Source: Conexibacter woesei Iso977N (lineage in GTDB: Bacteria; Actinomycetota; Thermoleophilia; Solirubrobacterales; Solirubrobacteraceae). From it: 64,000 nt of DNA. The stretch is from NCBI RefSeq assembly GCF_000424625.1, contig NZ_AUKG01000002.1, positions 806,001-870,000 on the forward strand. The letters run 5' to 3'. The notes beneath the pieces are model-generated. The model did no database searches. It was not told where the DNA came from and was given only the letters and a program-made list of their open reading frames with translations. Position 1 is the stretch's first letter, and the number at the start of each line of letters is the position of its first letter. The translations under genes and the position numbers were made by a program. This document shows positions 8,340-15,820 of this stretch, one piece after another.

Positions 8340-9947
8340 CTAGGCCAGCGCCGTCTCGGCTGCCGCGCCGAGCTCGGCACCCGCGTCGCCGGTGCCTGCC
8401 TCGGCGGAGGCTGCGTCGTGGACCGGCTTGCGGGCGGGCACGCCCGGGGCGACGAGCCACCAGGCTGCTACCGCGCCCAGTGCTGACACGACCGCTGCGA
8501 TGCGGAGGCCGTCGTTGAGGGCGTAGAGGAAGGCCTGCTGCACCGCGTGGCCGATCGTCGAGTCGCCGGAGCTCAGGGCTGAGCCGCCGGCGCCGAGGTT
8601 CTCGGCCAGCGTGTGGCGGGTGGAGTCCGGGACGGAGGGCAGGGACTCGTCGAGCTTGTGGCGGCCCAGCGCCGTGATCAGCGCGCCCATCGCTGCCACG
8701 CCGAACGTGCCGCCGACCATGCGCGACATCGACAGGACGCCGGACGCGACGCCGGCCTTGGTCGGGTCCACGGCGTTCATCGCCGCGGTCGACATGGGGG
8801 ACATGACCAGGCCCATCCCGAGGCCCATCAGCACGAACGCGCCGACCAGGAACCCGTAGGACGTGTCCGCCGCCACGTGGCCCTGCCAGAACAGCGACAC
8901 CGCGTTCAGCAGCAGCCCGAGCGTCATCAGCGGCCGCGGGCCGATCCTGTCGCTCAGGCGGCCGGCGATCGGCCCGACCACGATGATCACCGCGGTCGTC
9001 GGCAGAAACCGCACGCCGGTCTGCAATGGCGAGTAGTGGTGGATGTTCTGCAGGTACAGCGCGAAGAAGAAGAACGTCGCCAGCATCGCGAAGGACACGA
9101 TGAACGCGACCACGTTGGCACCGGCGAACGAGCGCGACTTGAAGAACTTGAAGTCGACCATCGGGTTGGCCACGCGCGCCTCGGTGACCGCGAACGACAC
9201 CAGCCCGACGACCGCGACCACCAGGAGCCCGATCACACGCGCCGAGCCCCAACCCCAGCCGTTGCCCTCGACCAGCGCCAGCACCAACGCGCCGAGCCCG
9301 ATCGTCAGCGTCACGACGCCGAGGAGATCAACCTGCCGCGGTGCCGTCTCGTCGCGCGACTCGTGCGTCGCGAACAACGTCACGACGACCGCCAGGACCG
9401 CCACCGGCAGGTTGAGGAAGAAGATCGACTGCCACGACACGTTCTCGACCAGGAACCCGCCGACGACCGGCCCGATCGCCAGCGCCATCGCCGACACGCC
9501 GGCCCACGTCCCGATCGCCTTGCCGCGCTCCTCCGGCGGGAACGCGTTCGAGATGATGGACAACGTCGCGGGCATCATGAACGCGGCGCCGACGCCCTGG
9601 ACGGCGCGGAACGTCACCAGCCACGCGTCGGACTGGGCCAGGCCGATCAGCCCGGACGAGATCCCGAACGTCACGACGCCGAACAGGAACATCCGGCGCC
9701 GCCCGAAGACGTCGCCGAGCCGCCCACCGGTCACCAGCAGGACGGCGAACGACAAGGTGTAGGCGTTGACCGTCCACTCGAGGCCGGAGATCGACGCGCC
9801 GAGGTCGCGCTGGATCGACGGCAGCGCGACATTCACGACCGTGTTGTCCAACATGATCATGAACAGCGCGAAGCACATCGCCGCGAGCGTCCACCAACGC
9901 CGGTTGTCGTCGTTCACGAAGCGCGCGCGCAGGTCTGGGGAGTTCAT
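8340..9947 (-). CDS. MFS drug exporter, DHA2 (EmrB/QacA) family
   Basis: A 535-residue proton-coupled multidrug exporter of the 14-helix DHA2 type. After a short polar N terminus come helix 1 with LDNTVVNVALPSIQ (the motif D1 region, about 33-46) and motif A between helices 2 and 3 (GGRLGDVFGRRRMFLFG, about 77-93). Regularly spaced hydrophobic helices follow to about residue 500. The polar tail, rich in Ala and Glu, is cytoplasmic. The length is normal for the subfamily. A MarR regulator is encoded 67 bases upstream on the same strand, so expression is probably relieved when that repressor binds an effector, often a phenolic or antibiotic compound. The transported compound cannot be predicted. 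Confidence 0.93.
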   Translation of the reverse strand: MNSPDLRARFVNDDNRRWWTLAAMCFALFMIMLDNTVVNVALPSIQRDLGASISGLEWTVNAYTLSFAVLLVTGGRLGDVFGRRRMFLFGVVTFGISSGLIGLAQSDAWLVTFRAVQGVGAAFMMPATLSIISNAFPPEERGKAIGTWAGVSAMALAIGPVVGGFLVENVSWQSIFFLNLPVAVLAVVVTLFATHESRDETAPRQVDLLGVVTLTIGLGALVLALVEGNGWGWGSARVIGLLVVAVVGLVSFAVTEARVANPMVDFKFFKSRSFAGANVVAFIVSFAMLATFFFFALYLQNIHHYSPLQTGVRFLPTTAVIIVVGPIAGRLSDRIGPRPLMTLGLLLNAVSLFWQGHVAADTSYGFLVGAFVLMGLGMGLVMSPMSTAAMNAVDPTKAGVASGVLSMSRMVGGTFGVAAMGALITALGRHKLDESLPSVPDSTRHTLAENLGAGGSALSSGDSTIGHAVQQAFLYALNDGLRIAAVVSALGAVAAWWLVAPGVPARKPVHDAASAEAGTGDAGAELGAAAETALA

Positions 9948-10014
9948 GGAGGGGTTGCTCCTTGGGGGACGGGGGAGAGGGAGAGGGGGAACTGCAGGGT
10001 GCTACGGGTGGAGG

Positions 10015-10485
10015 TCAGGAACGGTCCGCATCCTCCCTGGGCGGGATCAGCGCGAGCGCCTCCATCAGCGCGCTCCGCGCGTCCTGCGGCAGGTGCGCGG
10101 CCCAGTCCTCCAGGCCGTGCAGGCGGGCCGTGTCGACCCTGTCGATGAGCTCGCGCGCGGCCTGGGTCGCGCTGACGCGCTTCATCCGCCGGTCGTCGGT
10201 GTCCTCCCGGCGCTCGACGAGCCCGCGCTGGAGCAGGGCGTCGACGGTCCGGGACGCGCTCGGCAGCGAGATCGACATCGCCTCGGCGAGCTCCTTGACG
10301 GAGACCTCGGCCTCGCGCTCGACCAGCACATGCAGGAGCTTCAGCTGCGTGAGCGAGAGCTCGATCTCGTCGAGCAGCCGGTACAGCTCACGCGTCGACC
10401 CCTTCAGGATCACGCGCCACAGATCGAGCAGCTCGCCGGCCAGGGCCGCCGGCGTCGCTTCCACGTCTGCACTGCTTGCTTTCAT
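10015..10485 (-). CDS. MarR-family repressor of the MFS exporter
   Basis: A 156-residue winged-helix regulator. The recognition region EVSVKELAEAMSISLPSASR (about 60-79) is followed by the wing with a conserved DDRR (LVERREDTDDRRMKRVSAT). It is the first gene of a marR-exporter unit. The ATG at 10483-10485 was chosen although the frame opens at 10539, because a promoter (TTGACC at 10516-10521, 17-base spacer, AATGCT at 10493-10498) would start transcription at about this ATG, giving a leaderless mRNA. A 7+7 inverted repeat covers that -10 region, so autorepression is likely. It is divergent from the Xre-RES pair. Confidence 0.9.
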   Translation of the reverse strand: MKASSADVEATPAALAGELLDLWRVILKGSTRELYRLLDEIELSLTQLKLLHVLVEREAEVSVKELAEAMSISLPSASRTVDALLQRGLVERREDTDDRRMKRVSATQAARELIDRVDTARLHGLEDWAAHLPQDARSALMEALALIPPREDADRS

Positions 10486-10521
10486 GCACGCAAGCATTTC
10501 ACGGGCGCATGCATCGGTCAA
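10473..10521 (-). promoter_or_regulatory. marR promoter and operator
   Basis: On the minus strand TTGACC and AATGCT are separated by 17 bases and point to a start at or very near the ATG of marR. The inverted repeat TGCTTGC-N10-GCAAGCA (10473-10496) spans the -10 element and the start codon, where a bound MarR dimer would block transcription. The boxes are seen directly; the function is inferred. Confidence 0.55.
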
Positions 10522-10532
10522 GGCTTTGGGTT

Positions 10533-10572
10533 TTGACATCTGTCGGGAGCGTGTCGTATCGTGACGACAGAT
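10533..10572 (+). promoter_or_regulatory. Promoter and operator of the Xre-RES toxin-antitoxin pair
   Basis: TTGACA (10533-10538), an 18-base spacer and TATCGT (10557-10562) form a good sigma-70-type promoter 18 bases before the antitoxin ATG. A perfect 8-base inverted repeat (ATCTGTCG at 10538-10545, CGACAGAT at 10565-10572) frames the -10 region, as expected for an operator bound by the antitoxin. A shorter inner repeat GTCGT-N6-ACGAC lies inside it. Confidence 0.65.
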
Positions 10573-10579
10573 ACCCGCC

Positions 10580-11266
10580 ATGCCCACCGTCGCCTTCGAC
10601 ATCGCTGACCCGCAGGCCGTCGTCCACGAGCTGGATGAGGCCAACCGCCGCCTCGCGCGCGAGCGGACGGTCCCGGCCGCCGTCGAGGGGCTGGTCCTCG
10701 ACGTCGCCGCGGCGGTGCTGGAGACGAGCAGGGAGGACCGCCTCGCCGCGGGGGTCGATCCGGACGTGTGGATCGACGTCCAACAGGCCGCCGGGCGCGC
10801 GCAGGCGGTCGTCTTCCGCGAGCACGACGCCCGCAGGAAGCGGCGCGAGCTGCGGCTGCTGCTGGAGGAGCTGCGGTTCCGCTTCGCGCGGCTCGCCGAG
10901 CAGGAGCGACTGTCCGACGAGCGCCCGATCGAAGAGGTCGTCGCGTGGTTCGACGCCGCGCTCGGCCTGAGCCAGCCGGCGAAGGCCGCGCTGCTCGGGG
11001 TCGGTGAGCGCACCTACCAGCGCTGGGTCTCCTCGAGCGCGGCGCGCCCGATCGGCGACGACGAGCGGCGGCTGCGGATCGTCGCCTGGCTGATCGCCGA
11101 CCTGCGCCACGTGCTGACCGCCGTCGGCGCCGCGGGCTGGCTCTGGCGGCCCCATCCCGCGCTCGGCGGCCACACGCCGAACGACATCATCATGGTCGGC
11201 CATCCTGAGGAGCTGAAGACCCTGTACCGGATCGCGGCGGAGGCGCGCTCCGGGGCGGCCGCGTGA
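10580..11266 (+). CDS. Xre/MbcA/ParS-type antitoxin
   Basis: A 228-residue protein whose C-terminal half fits the Xre/MbcA/ParS antitoxin family that neutralises RES toxins. A helix-turn-helix-like segment (LGLSQPAKAALLGVGERTYQ, about 128-147) is followed by the toxin-binding region with LGGHTPNDIIMVGHPEELKT (about 194-213). The first 110 residues are a charged helical extension not needed in short members such as MbcA. The toxin gene overlaps by GTGA, the classical antitoxin-first order. A strong promoter with an inverted repeat lies just upstream, so autoregulation is likely. Confidence 0.85.
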   Translation: MPTVAFDIADPQAVVHELDEANRRLARERTVPAAVEGLVLDVAAAVLETSREDRLAAGVDPDVWIDVQQAAGRAQAVVFREHDARRKRRELRLLLEELRFRFARLAEQERLSDERPIEEVVAWFDAALGLSQPAKAALLGVGERTYQRWVSSSAARPIGDDERRLRIVAWLIADLRHVLTAVGAAGWLWRPHPALGGHTPNDIIMVGHPEELKTLYRIAAEARSGAAA

Positions 11267-11895
11267 GCTACGAGGCGGTCGCCTTCCGCGCCTGCGCGTT
11301 CGAGACGCCGCTGTGGGCGTTCCCGAACCTCGTGCCCGGACGCTGGAACCGCGCGGGCGGGCGCCCGGTGCAGTACCTGTCGCTGCATCCGATGACGCCC
11401 TGGGCGGAGCTGCTGCGCAACCTGCATCTCCGGACCGCCGAGGAGGCGCGCGAGCTGCGGCTGCCGATCTGGGCGATCCGCGCGCACCTCGACGAGGAGC
11501 CGTTGGAGATCGGCTTCGCCGACGCCAAGCGCCACGGGCTGACGCCCGCCGACCTCATCGCCGACGACCGCACCCGCTGCCAGGGGCTCGCCGACACCCT
11601 GGTCGCCGCCGGCCACCGCAGCATCCTCGTGCCGAGCGCCGCGCTGCCGGGCACGCGCAACCTGGTGTTGTTCGATCCCGCGCTGGTGATCGACTACGAC
11701 CAGATCCCGCTCGACGTCGAGGACGTCCCGACGGCGCTGGTCAGCCAGGGCGGCCGCTGCCCGGAGGGTCTGTGGGAATCGGTCCACCACCTGGGCGCCG
11801 CGAAGCCCCACTCCGGCCTGCAGGCGTTCCTGGACGGCAACGACTTCACCTTCACACAGCCGCCCGTCACCGCGGCAAGCCTCGTGCCGGTCTAG
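11263..11895 (+). CDS. RES-domain toxin (NAD+-degrading family)
   Basis: A 210-residue RES-family protein. Relatives such as MbcT and ParT consume or transfer the ADP-ribose of NAD+, halting growth. The family signature is intact: Arg27 in PGRWNRAGG, Tyr38 in VQYLS, Glu49 in PWAELLRN, and Ser125 in ILVPSAALPG followed by NLVLF. The GTG start lies within the antitoxin stop (GTGA), so the toxin is made only with its antitoxin. The C terminus (about 150-210) is slightly longer than in short RES proteins. All expected catalytic positions are present, so it is predicted to be active. Confidence 0.88.
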   Translation: MSYEAVAFRACAFETPLWAFPNLVPGRWNRAGGRPVQYLSLHPMTPWAELLRNLHLRTAEEARELRLPIWAIRAHLDEEPLEIGFADAKRHGLTPADLIADDRTRCQGLADTLVAAGHRSILVPSAALPGTRNLVLFDPALVIDYDQIPLDVEDVPTALVSQGGRCPEGLWESVHHLGAAKPHSGLQAFLDGNDFTFTQPPVTAASLVPV

Positions 11896-12061
11896 CTCGG
11901 GCGGTCGCCGTCGGCGCCGTGCGTGTCGCCCCGCCGCAGGACCTCACGACGCCGAATACTGCGAGATGCTCCGCAACGCACGGGATGTCACCTCGTCCAG
12001 TCCCGGCCGACTTCGTGCACCCGGCGGCCGGCGGACCGTGAGTCCGTAAGATGGGGCCGGC

Positions 12062-12607
12062 ATGGGTCGCCCCGTCCGCCGCACCGCAGCTGCTGTGCTC
12101 GCCGCCGCATCGACGCTCGCCGCCGCGGGTGCGGCGCTGCCCGCCGCGACGACCGCGGCGCCCACGCAGTCCCAGACGGTCTTCACGCAGAAGCTCCTGG
12201 ACGACCCCGCGACGTCGGCGGGGATCAAGCGCATGTTGAAGTCCAAGCAGGCGATCGTGAGCCCGGGCAGCGGCTTCGTCGACGTCACGGGCGACAGGCG
12301 CCAGGACGCGGTGATCTTGGTGTCGACCGGCGGCGCGTCCGGCGTCGTCGGGCTCTACGTGTTCTCGACGCACGGCCAGACGAGCGCCGACCAGACGTCG
12401 CTGAGGGTGATCTTCCGGCTCCAGACGCTCGACGACGCGTCGCTGCGCCTGAACGGGACGACGCTGTCGATCCTGGAGCCGAGGTGGTCCAAGGGCGACG
12501 ACCTCTGCTGCCCGGCCAGGCTGCGCGAGCGCGACTACGCGTTCGACGCCAAGGCGCTGACGTTCCGCCGCACGGCGGACCACACGACGCCGTTCACGAC
12601 GTCGTAA
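12062..12607 (+). CDS. Predicted secreted protein
   Basis: A 181-residue protein with a signal peptide: Arg-rich N terminus, an Ala-rich hydrophobic stretch, and probable cleavage near ALPAATTAA (about 24-34). The mature part (residues 40-181) is mixed alpha/beta with a run reading VDVTGDRRQDAVILVSTGG, recalling calcium-binding or integrin-like repeat blades. A single blade is seen, so this is only a resemblance. It ends in two Cys (LCCPARL). There is no operon partner; the downstream gene converges. No function can be given. Confidence 0.75.
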   Translation: MGRPVRRTAAAVLAAASTLAAAGAALPAATTAAPTQSQTVFTQKLLDDPATSAGIKRMLKSKQAIVSPGSGFVDVTGDRRQDAVILVSTGGASGVVGLYVFSTHGQTSADQTSLRVIFRLQTLDDASLRLNGTTLSILEPRWSKGDDLCCPARLRERDYAFDAKALTFRRTADHTTPFTTS

Positions 12608-12624
12608 GCGCCGCGCGGCGCGCT
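12608..12624. terminator. GC hairpin between convergent genes
   Basis: GCGCCG-CG-CGGCGC begins at the base after the TAA of the upstream gene and lies between two convergent genes. It could end transcription in both directions. No T-tract is present. Confidence 0.4.
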
Positions 12625-12679
12625 CAGCCGACGTCCCTGTCGGTCGCGGCCGGTCGTGAAGCTTCAGTGGTCGGCGCGC

Positions 12680-13126
12680 TTACGGCTGCAGCAGGTCGTT
12701 CTGCGCGGACTCGCGCTGCCTGCCGACCGTGACCCTGGCGGCCCTGATGTCGGCGCCGCCGACCTTCAGCGCGTAGACGCCCCTGATGACCTCGCCCTTG
12801 ACCGACGCGGTCTCGCGCGGGTTGATCGGGCCGGTTTGGATCGCCTTCTGCCCGGGCGAGGAGTCGCCGGCCTGCGAGTCGGTCTCCAGCGTCACCTGCT
12901 GGGACTGCGAGGACTGGTTGCTGATGATCAGCGTGATCGGGCCGGCGCCGAACCTCTTGGGCGACACGACCACCGACCTGTCGTTGATCGCCGCGCTGAT
13001 GACGATCGGCGACGGGGGTCGCTCTGAGTTCTTGTAGACGTGATCGCTCCCGCCACAAGAGGCCAGTGCCCCGGCGACCGCGAGTACGCAGGCAGCGATA
13101 GCTGCCTGTCGGGGCGTCCTGCGCAT
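12680..13126 (-). CDS. Predicted lipoprotein
   Basis: A 148-residue protein with an Arg-rich start, a hydrophobic segment and the lipobox LASC (Cys near residue 23), so it should be exported and lipid-anchored. The mature part is beta-rich (ITLIISNQSSQSQQVTLET) and looks like a small Ig-like or cupredoxin-like sandwich without metal ligands. The ATG at 13124-13126 has AAAGG 9 bases upstream and is preferred to an ATG 21 bases earlier that has GAGG directly adjoining it. It is a single gene, convergent with the secreted-protein gene. The role is unknown. Confidence 0.78.
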   Translation of the reverse strand: MRRTPRQAAIAACVLAVAGALASCGGSDHVYKNSERPPSPIVISAAINDRSVVVSPKRFGAGPITLIISNQSSQSQQVTLETDSQAGDSSPGQKAIQTGPINPRETASVKGEVIRGVYALKVGGADIRAARVTVGRQRESAQNDLLQP

Positions 13127-13252
13127 GGCTGGCCTTTGGCTCCTCATCCTCGACCCGGACCAACCCGGTACCCACTGGGGGCTCGGTTGATCCGCGCGGA
13201 ACCCTAGCCGAGCGCGCCGTCTCGTGCCAACGACCGCTCTAGAAGTGCTGAC

Positions 13253-13456
13253 TCAACCGCTGGTGTCTCCACCGCTCTGAGATGCCGCGCGGTCGGACGC
13301 GATCGCCTCCAGCTCCTGCTGCAGAAGGTCCCAGGCCTCGGCTTCAGCGTTGTCGTAGTTGCGCCCGGTGAGGTCGGTGAGGCCGTCGCGGTAGGCGCTC
13401 CAGGCCTGGCGTGTGCGCTCGTCAAGCGCGGGGTCGTGCGGGGCGAACGTCGTCAT
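13253..13456 (-). CDS. Small hypothetical protein
   Basis: A 67-residue acidic helical protein (MTTFAPHDPALDERTRQAWS then DLTGRNYDNAEAEAWDLLQQ) encoded divergently from the nuclease gene. It is rich in Trp, Tyr and charged residues, like genuine small cytosolic proteins and unlike out-of-frame translations in this genome, which are Arg-rich. No good ribosome-binding site is seen. The function is unknown. Confidence 0.6.
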   Translation of the reverse strand: MTTFAPHDPALDERTRQAWSAYRDGLTDLTGRNYDNAEAEAWDLLQQELEAIASDRAASQSGGDTSG

Positions 13457-13515
13457 GCAGATGGACGGTAGCCCCCTTGGCGGTCGTCCATGCATGCCGT
13501 CCGACATGGGGTCTA

Positions 13516-13529
13516 CAAACATACGTTCG
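13516..13529 (+). promoter_or_regulatory. LexA-like SOS box
   Basis: CAAACATACGTTCG matches the actinobacterial/Gram-positive LexA consensus CGAAC-N4-GTTCG except for one base in the left half (AAAC for GAAC). It lies directly upstream of the ATG of a DNA-repair nuclease, where LexA would block transcription. Confidence 0.6.
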
Positions 13530-13531
13530 TG

Positions 13532-15250
13532 ATGGCTGTTGATGTGACCGATACCGCGGCGCTGCTGGACGCGCCCCTCGCGACCGCCGAGTTCCTGGTC
13601 GTGGACACCGAGACCAACGGGCTCGGTGGCGATCGCTGCGAGCTGACGGAGATCGGGGCGGTGCTCGTCGGCGGCGGCGAGCTGCACGAGCGGTGGGAGA
13701 CGCTGGTGCCGGTCCGGACGCCGCTGTCGCGGGGGATCCAGCGGTTCACGGGGATCTCGCAGACGATGGTCGACGAGGCGCCGCCGGCGGAGGTGTCGCT
13801 GCCGGAGCTGGCCGAGCAGATGGACGGGCGCGTGCTCGTGGCTCATAACGCGGCGTTCGACAAGCGGGTGCTGGCGCAGGCGTTCTCGCGCGCGGGGCTG
13901 GGGTGGCCGGACCCGCCGGTGCTGTGCACGGTCGCGCTGGCGCGGCAGCTGCACCCGCTGGCGCGGCAGCGCAGGCTGCGGGCGCTGGCGGAGTCGCTGG
14001 GGATCGAGGTGGAGGTCTCGCACCGCGCGCTGGCGGACGCGGAGACGTGCGCGCGCGTGTTCTGCGCGCTGTTCCCGCGGCTGTGCGCGAACGCGGGGAG
14101 CGTGGGGCAGGCGCTGGGGCTCCTGAGGTCGAGGCGGCGGCGGACGCCGAGGGGGCGGACGGACGGGAGCGGTGCGGCGGGCTCGGGCGCGATGCTCGGT
14201 GTGCGGCGGCGGAAGGTCGACTGCAGCGCGCTGCCGAGCGAGCCGGGCGTCTACATCTTCCGCAACCCGGAGGGGCAACCGCTGTACGTCGGGAAGTCGG
14301 TCGACGTGCGCGCGCGGGCGAAGGCGCACTTCCGGCCGTCGTCGCCGGACGGGGCGTGGGTGGCGCAGGCCGAGATGGTCGACCACATCGAGACGCACTC
14401 CGAGGTCGGCGCGCTGCTGACCGAGCACCGGCTGATCCGGGAGCTGCGCCCGCCGGGCAACGAGCGCATGAAGCACGACGACCGCTGGGTGTACGTGCGC
14501 TGCCGGCTGGACATCGCGTATCCGGTCCTGGAGGTCGGGGTGGAGCCGGCGCCGGGGCTGGCGGTCAACGTGGGGCCGCTGGCGGGACGGTTCGCGGCGG
14601 CGGAGCTGGTCGAGCAGCTGACATCGCTGTTCGCGCTGCGCCACTGCGGGCGGGGGATGAGGCGGCGGGAGTTCCCGAGCGTGTACGGGCAGATGGGGCG
14701 GTGCCTGTCGCCGTGCCTGGGCGATCTCGACCCGAACGCGTACCGGCGGCGGCTCGACGAGGTGCTGGCGCTGTTCGCGGGGGAGGGCGACGGCGGGAAG
14801 GCGTTGTTGTCGCACTTGGATGCGGAGATGCGGCGTGCGTCGTCGGAGCTCCAGTTCGAGCGGGCGGGCTGGCTGCGCCGGCGCCGTGCGCGCCTGGCGG
14901 TGCTGCTGGACCGCCTGGGTGGGACGCCTTCGGCCACGCACGCCCACGCCCGCCTGGTCCTGGCCTCGCACCCCGAGGCGGCGCGCTTCGACGCCCTCTG
15001 GCTCGTGGGCGGCCGCATCGCCTCCTGGGCACCGCTGACCCCCGACCTCGACACCTGGGATCACACCCAACGCGCGCTGTCCGGCATCGGCTACGCCACC
15101 CCAACCCTGACCCCCGACGAAGCGGCCCAGGTCCGCATCGCCACGACCTGGCTGGCCTCCCATCCCTCCCTGGATCTCCGCCTCACCCGCGACACAACAC
15201 CCACCCGCGTCGAGCGCTTCACCGCCCGCGCACTCGCGGCAGCAGCCTGA
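13532..15250 (+). CDS. DnaQ-type exonuclease fused to a GIY-YIG/UvrC-like nuclease
   Basis: A 572-residue two-nuclease fusion. The N-terminal DEDDh 3'-5' exonuclease shows Exo I DTE (Asp25, Glu27), Exo II HNAAFD (Asp110) and Exo III HRALADA (His164, Asp169). After an Arg-rich linker (about 200-228), a GIY-YIG domain of UvrC type begins (GVYIF 239-243, YVGKS 252-256). A UvrC-like middle part follows, including a Cys-containing CGRGMRR/MGRCLSPC segment and a UvrBC-type helical pair. Similar exonuclease-UvrC fusions occur in mycobacteria and other actinobacteria. It probably incises and trims damaged DNA. ATG 13532 was chosen because it follows the LexA-like box; an upstream extension would run through that box. 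A GTG directly before it is an alternative start. Confidence 0.88.
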   Translation: MAVDVTDTAALLDAPLATAEFLVVDTETNGLGGDRCELTEIGAVLVGGGELHERWETLVPVRTPLSRGIQRFTGISQTMVDEAPPAEVSLPELAEQMDGRVLVAHNAAFDKRVLAQAFSRAGLGWPDPPVLCTVALARQLHPLARQRRLRALAESLGIEVEVSHRALADAETCARVFCALFPRLCANAGSVGQALGLLRSRRRRTPRGRTDGSGAAGSGAMLGVRRRKVDCSALPSEPGVYIFRNPEGQPLYVGKSVDVRARAKAHFRPSSPDGAWVAQAEMVDHIETHSEVGALLTEHRLIRELRPPGNERMKHDDRWVYVRCRLDIAYPVLEVGVEPAPGLAVNVGPLAGRFAAAELVEQLTSLFALRHCGRGMRRREFPSVYGQMGRCLSPCLGDLDPNAYRRRLDEVLALFAGEGDGGKALLSHLDAEMRRASSELQFERAGWLRRRRARLAVLLDRLGGTPSATHAHARLVLASHPEAARFDALWLVGGRIASWAPLTPDLDTWDHTQRALSGIGYATPTLTPDEAAQVRIATTWLASHPSLDLRLTRDTTPTRVERFTARALAAAA

Positions 15251-15820
15251 GCGAACACATGTCCGCGCCACTCCGCGCCGCGTCGCCGAGCGGAGTCGCG
15301 TTGCTCCGCCGGTCGTCACTTTGCCCGCCGCGCGTCGCGTCGTGTCGCGCGCGGTCATCGCCGCGCGGTGCGGAGCGCGTCCGGCGAGGCGTCGCGCGTC
15401 GCGCCTTTCGGGTCGTTCCTGGGGATCGGCTGGGCGCTTGCTGTGCCGTTTTGGCGCGTTGGCGCTCGAACTCGACCTTTGGGGTCCCTGGAAGTGGGGG
15501 ATGAGTTCGGCAGATGTTCGAGCGCAATTCGTGCTGAACCTCTGCAAAATCTGTCGCAGGAAAGTTCTTGGCGGTCGGACCGGTCTCCTCGGGGGCTCCG
15601 GGCCGGCGGCCTGTGGCACGGAAAGCCACGGTTGGACCAGGTTCGGGCGGCTCGCGCCGCCCGAACCAGGCTTGAACGCGCGCCCGGCGTTGGCTGAGGG
15701 CCGGGCACGCGCTCACGCTCCGACCGCTGGTGCGAGGGCGGTCGTTAGGACGGACGCGACCGCCTTCGCACCAGCGGCCGGAGTCCTGCTGCGCGCCGAG
15801 CGATCGCGCGCGTCCTCGGG
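15251..15820. other. Gene-free stretch with strong hairpins between convergent genes
   Basis: No frame here looks coding: translations are Arg-rich and lack domains. It contains a perfect 12-base hairpin (GGTTCGGGCGGC-TCGC-GCCGCCCGAACC, 15640-15667) and a larger inverted repeat at 15718-15784. The base composition of 15420-15620 is more even than the surroundings. It may hold terminators only, or a structured non-coding RNA. Confidence 0.6.
15718..15784. terminator. Long inverted repeat, probable bidirectional terminator
   Basis: Arms of about 27 bases (15718-15744 and 15757-15784) pair with three mismatches around a 12-base loop. The innermost 21 bases have one mismatch. It lies 37 bases past the stop of the minus-strand ygfZ gene and faces the nuclease gene from the other side, so it can end both transcripts. 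Confidence 0.65.

Noticed and set aside
13253-15619. A 788-codon minus-strand frame across the DnaQ-UvrC fusion
   Set aside because: Almost all of it is antisense to a well-supported nuclease. Only its last 67 codons look like a real small protein.
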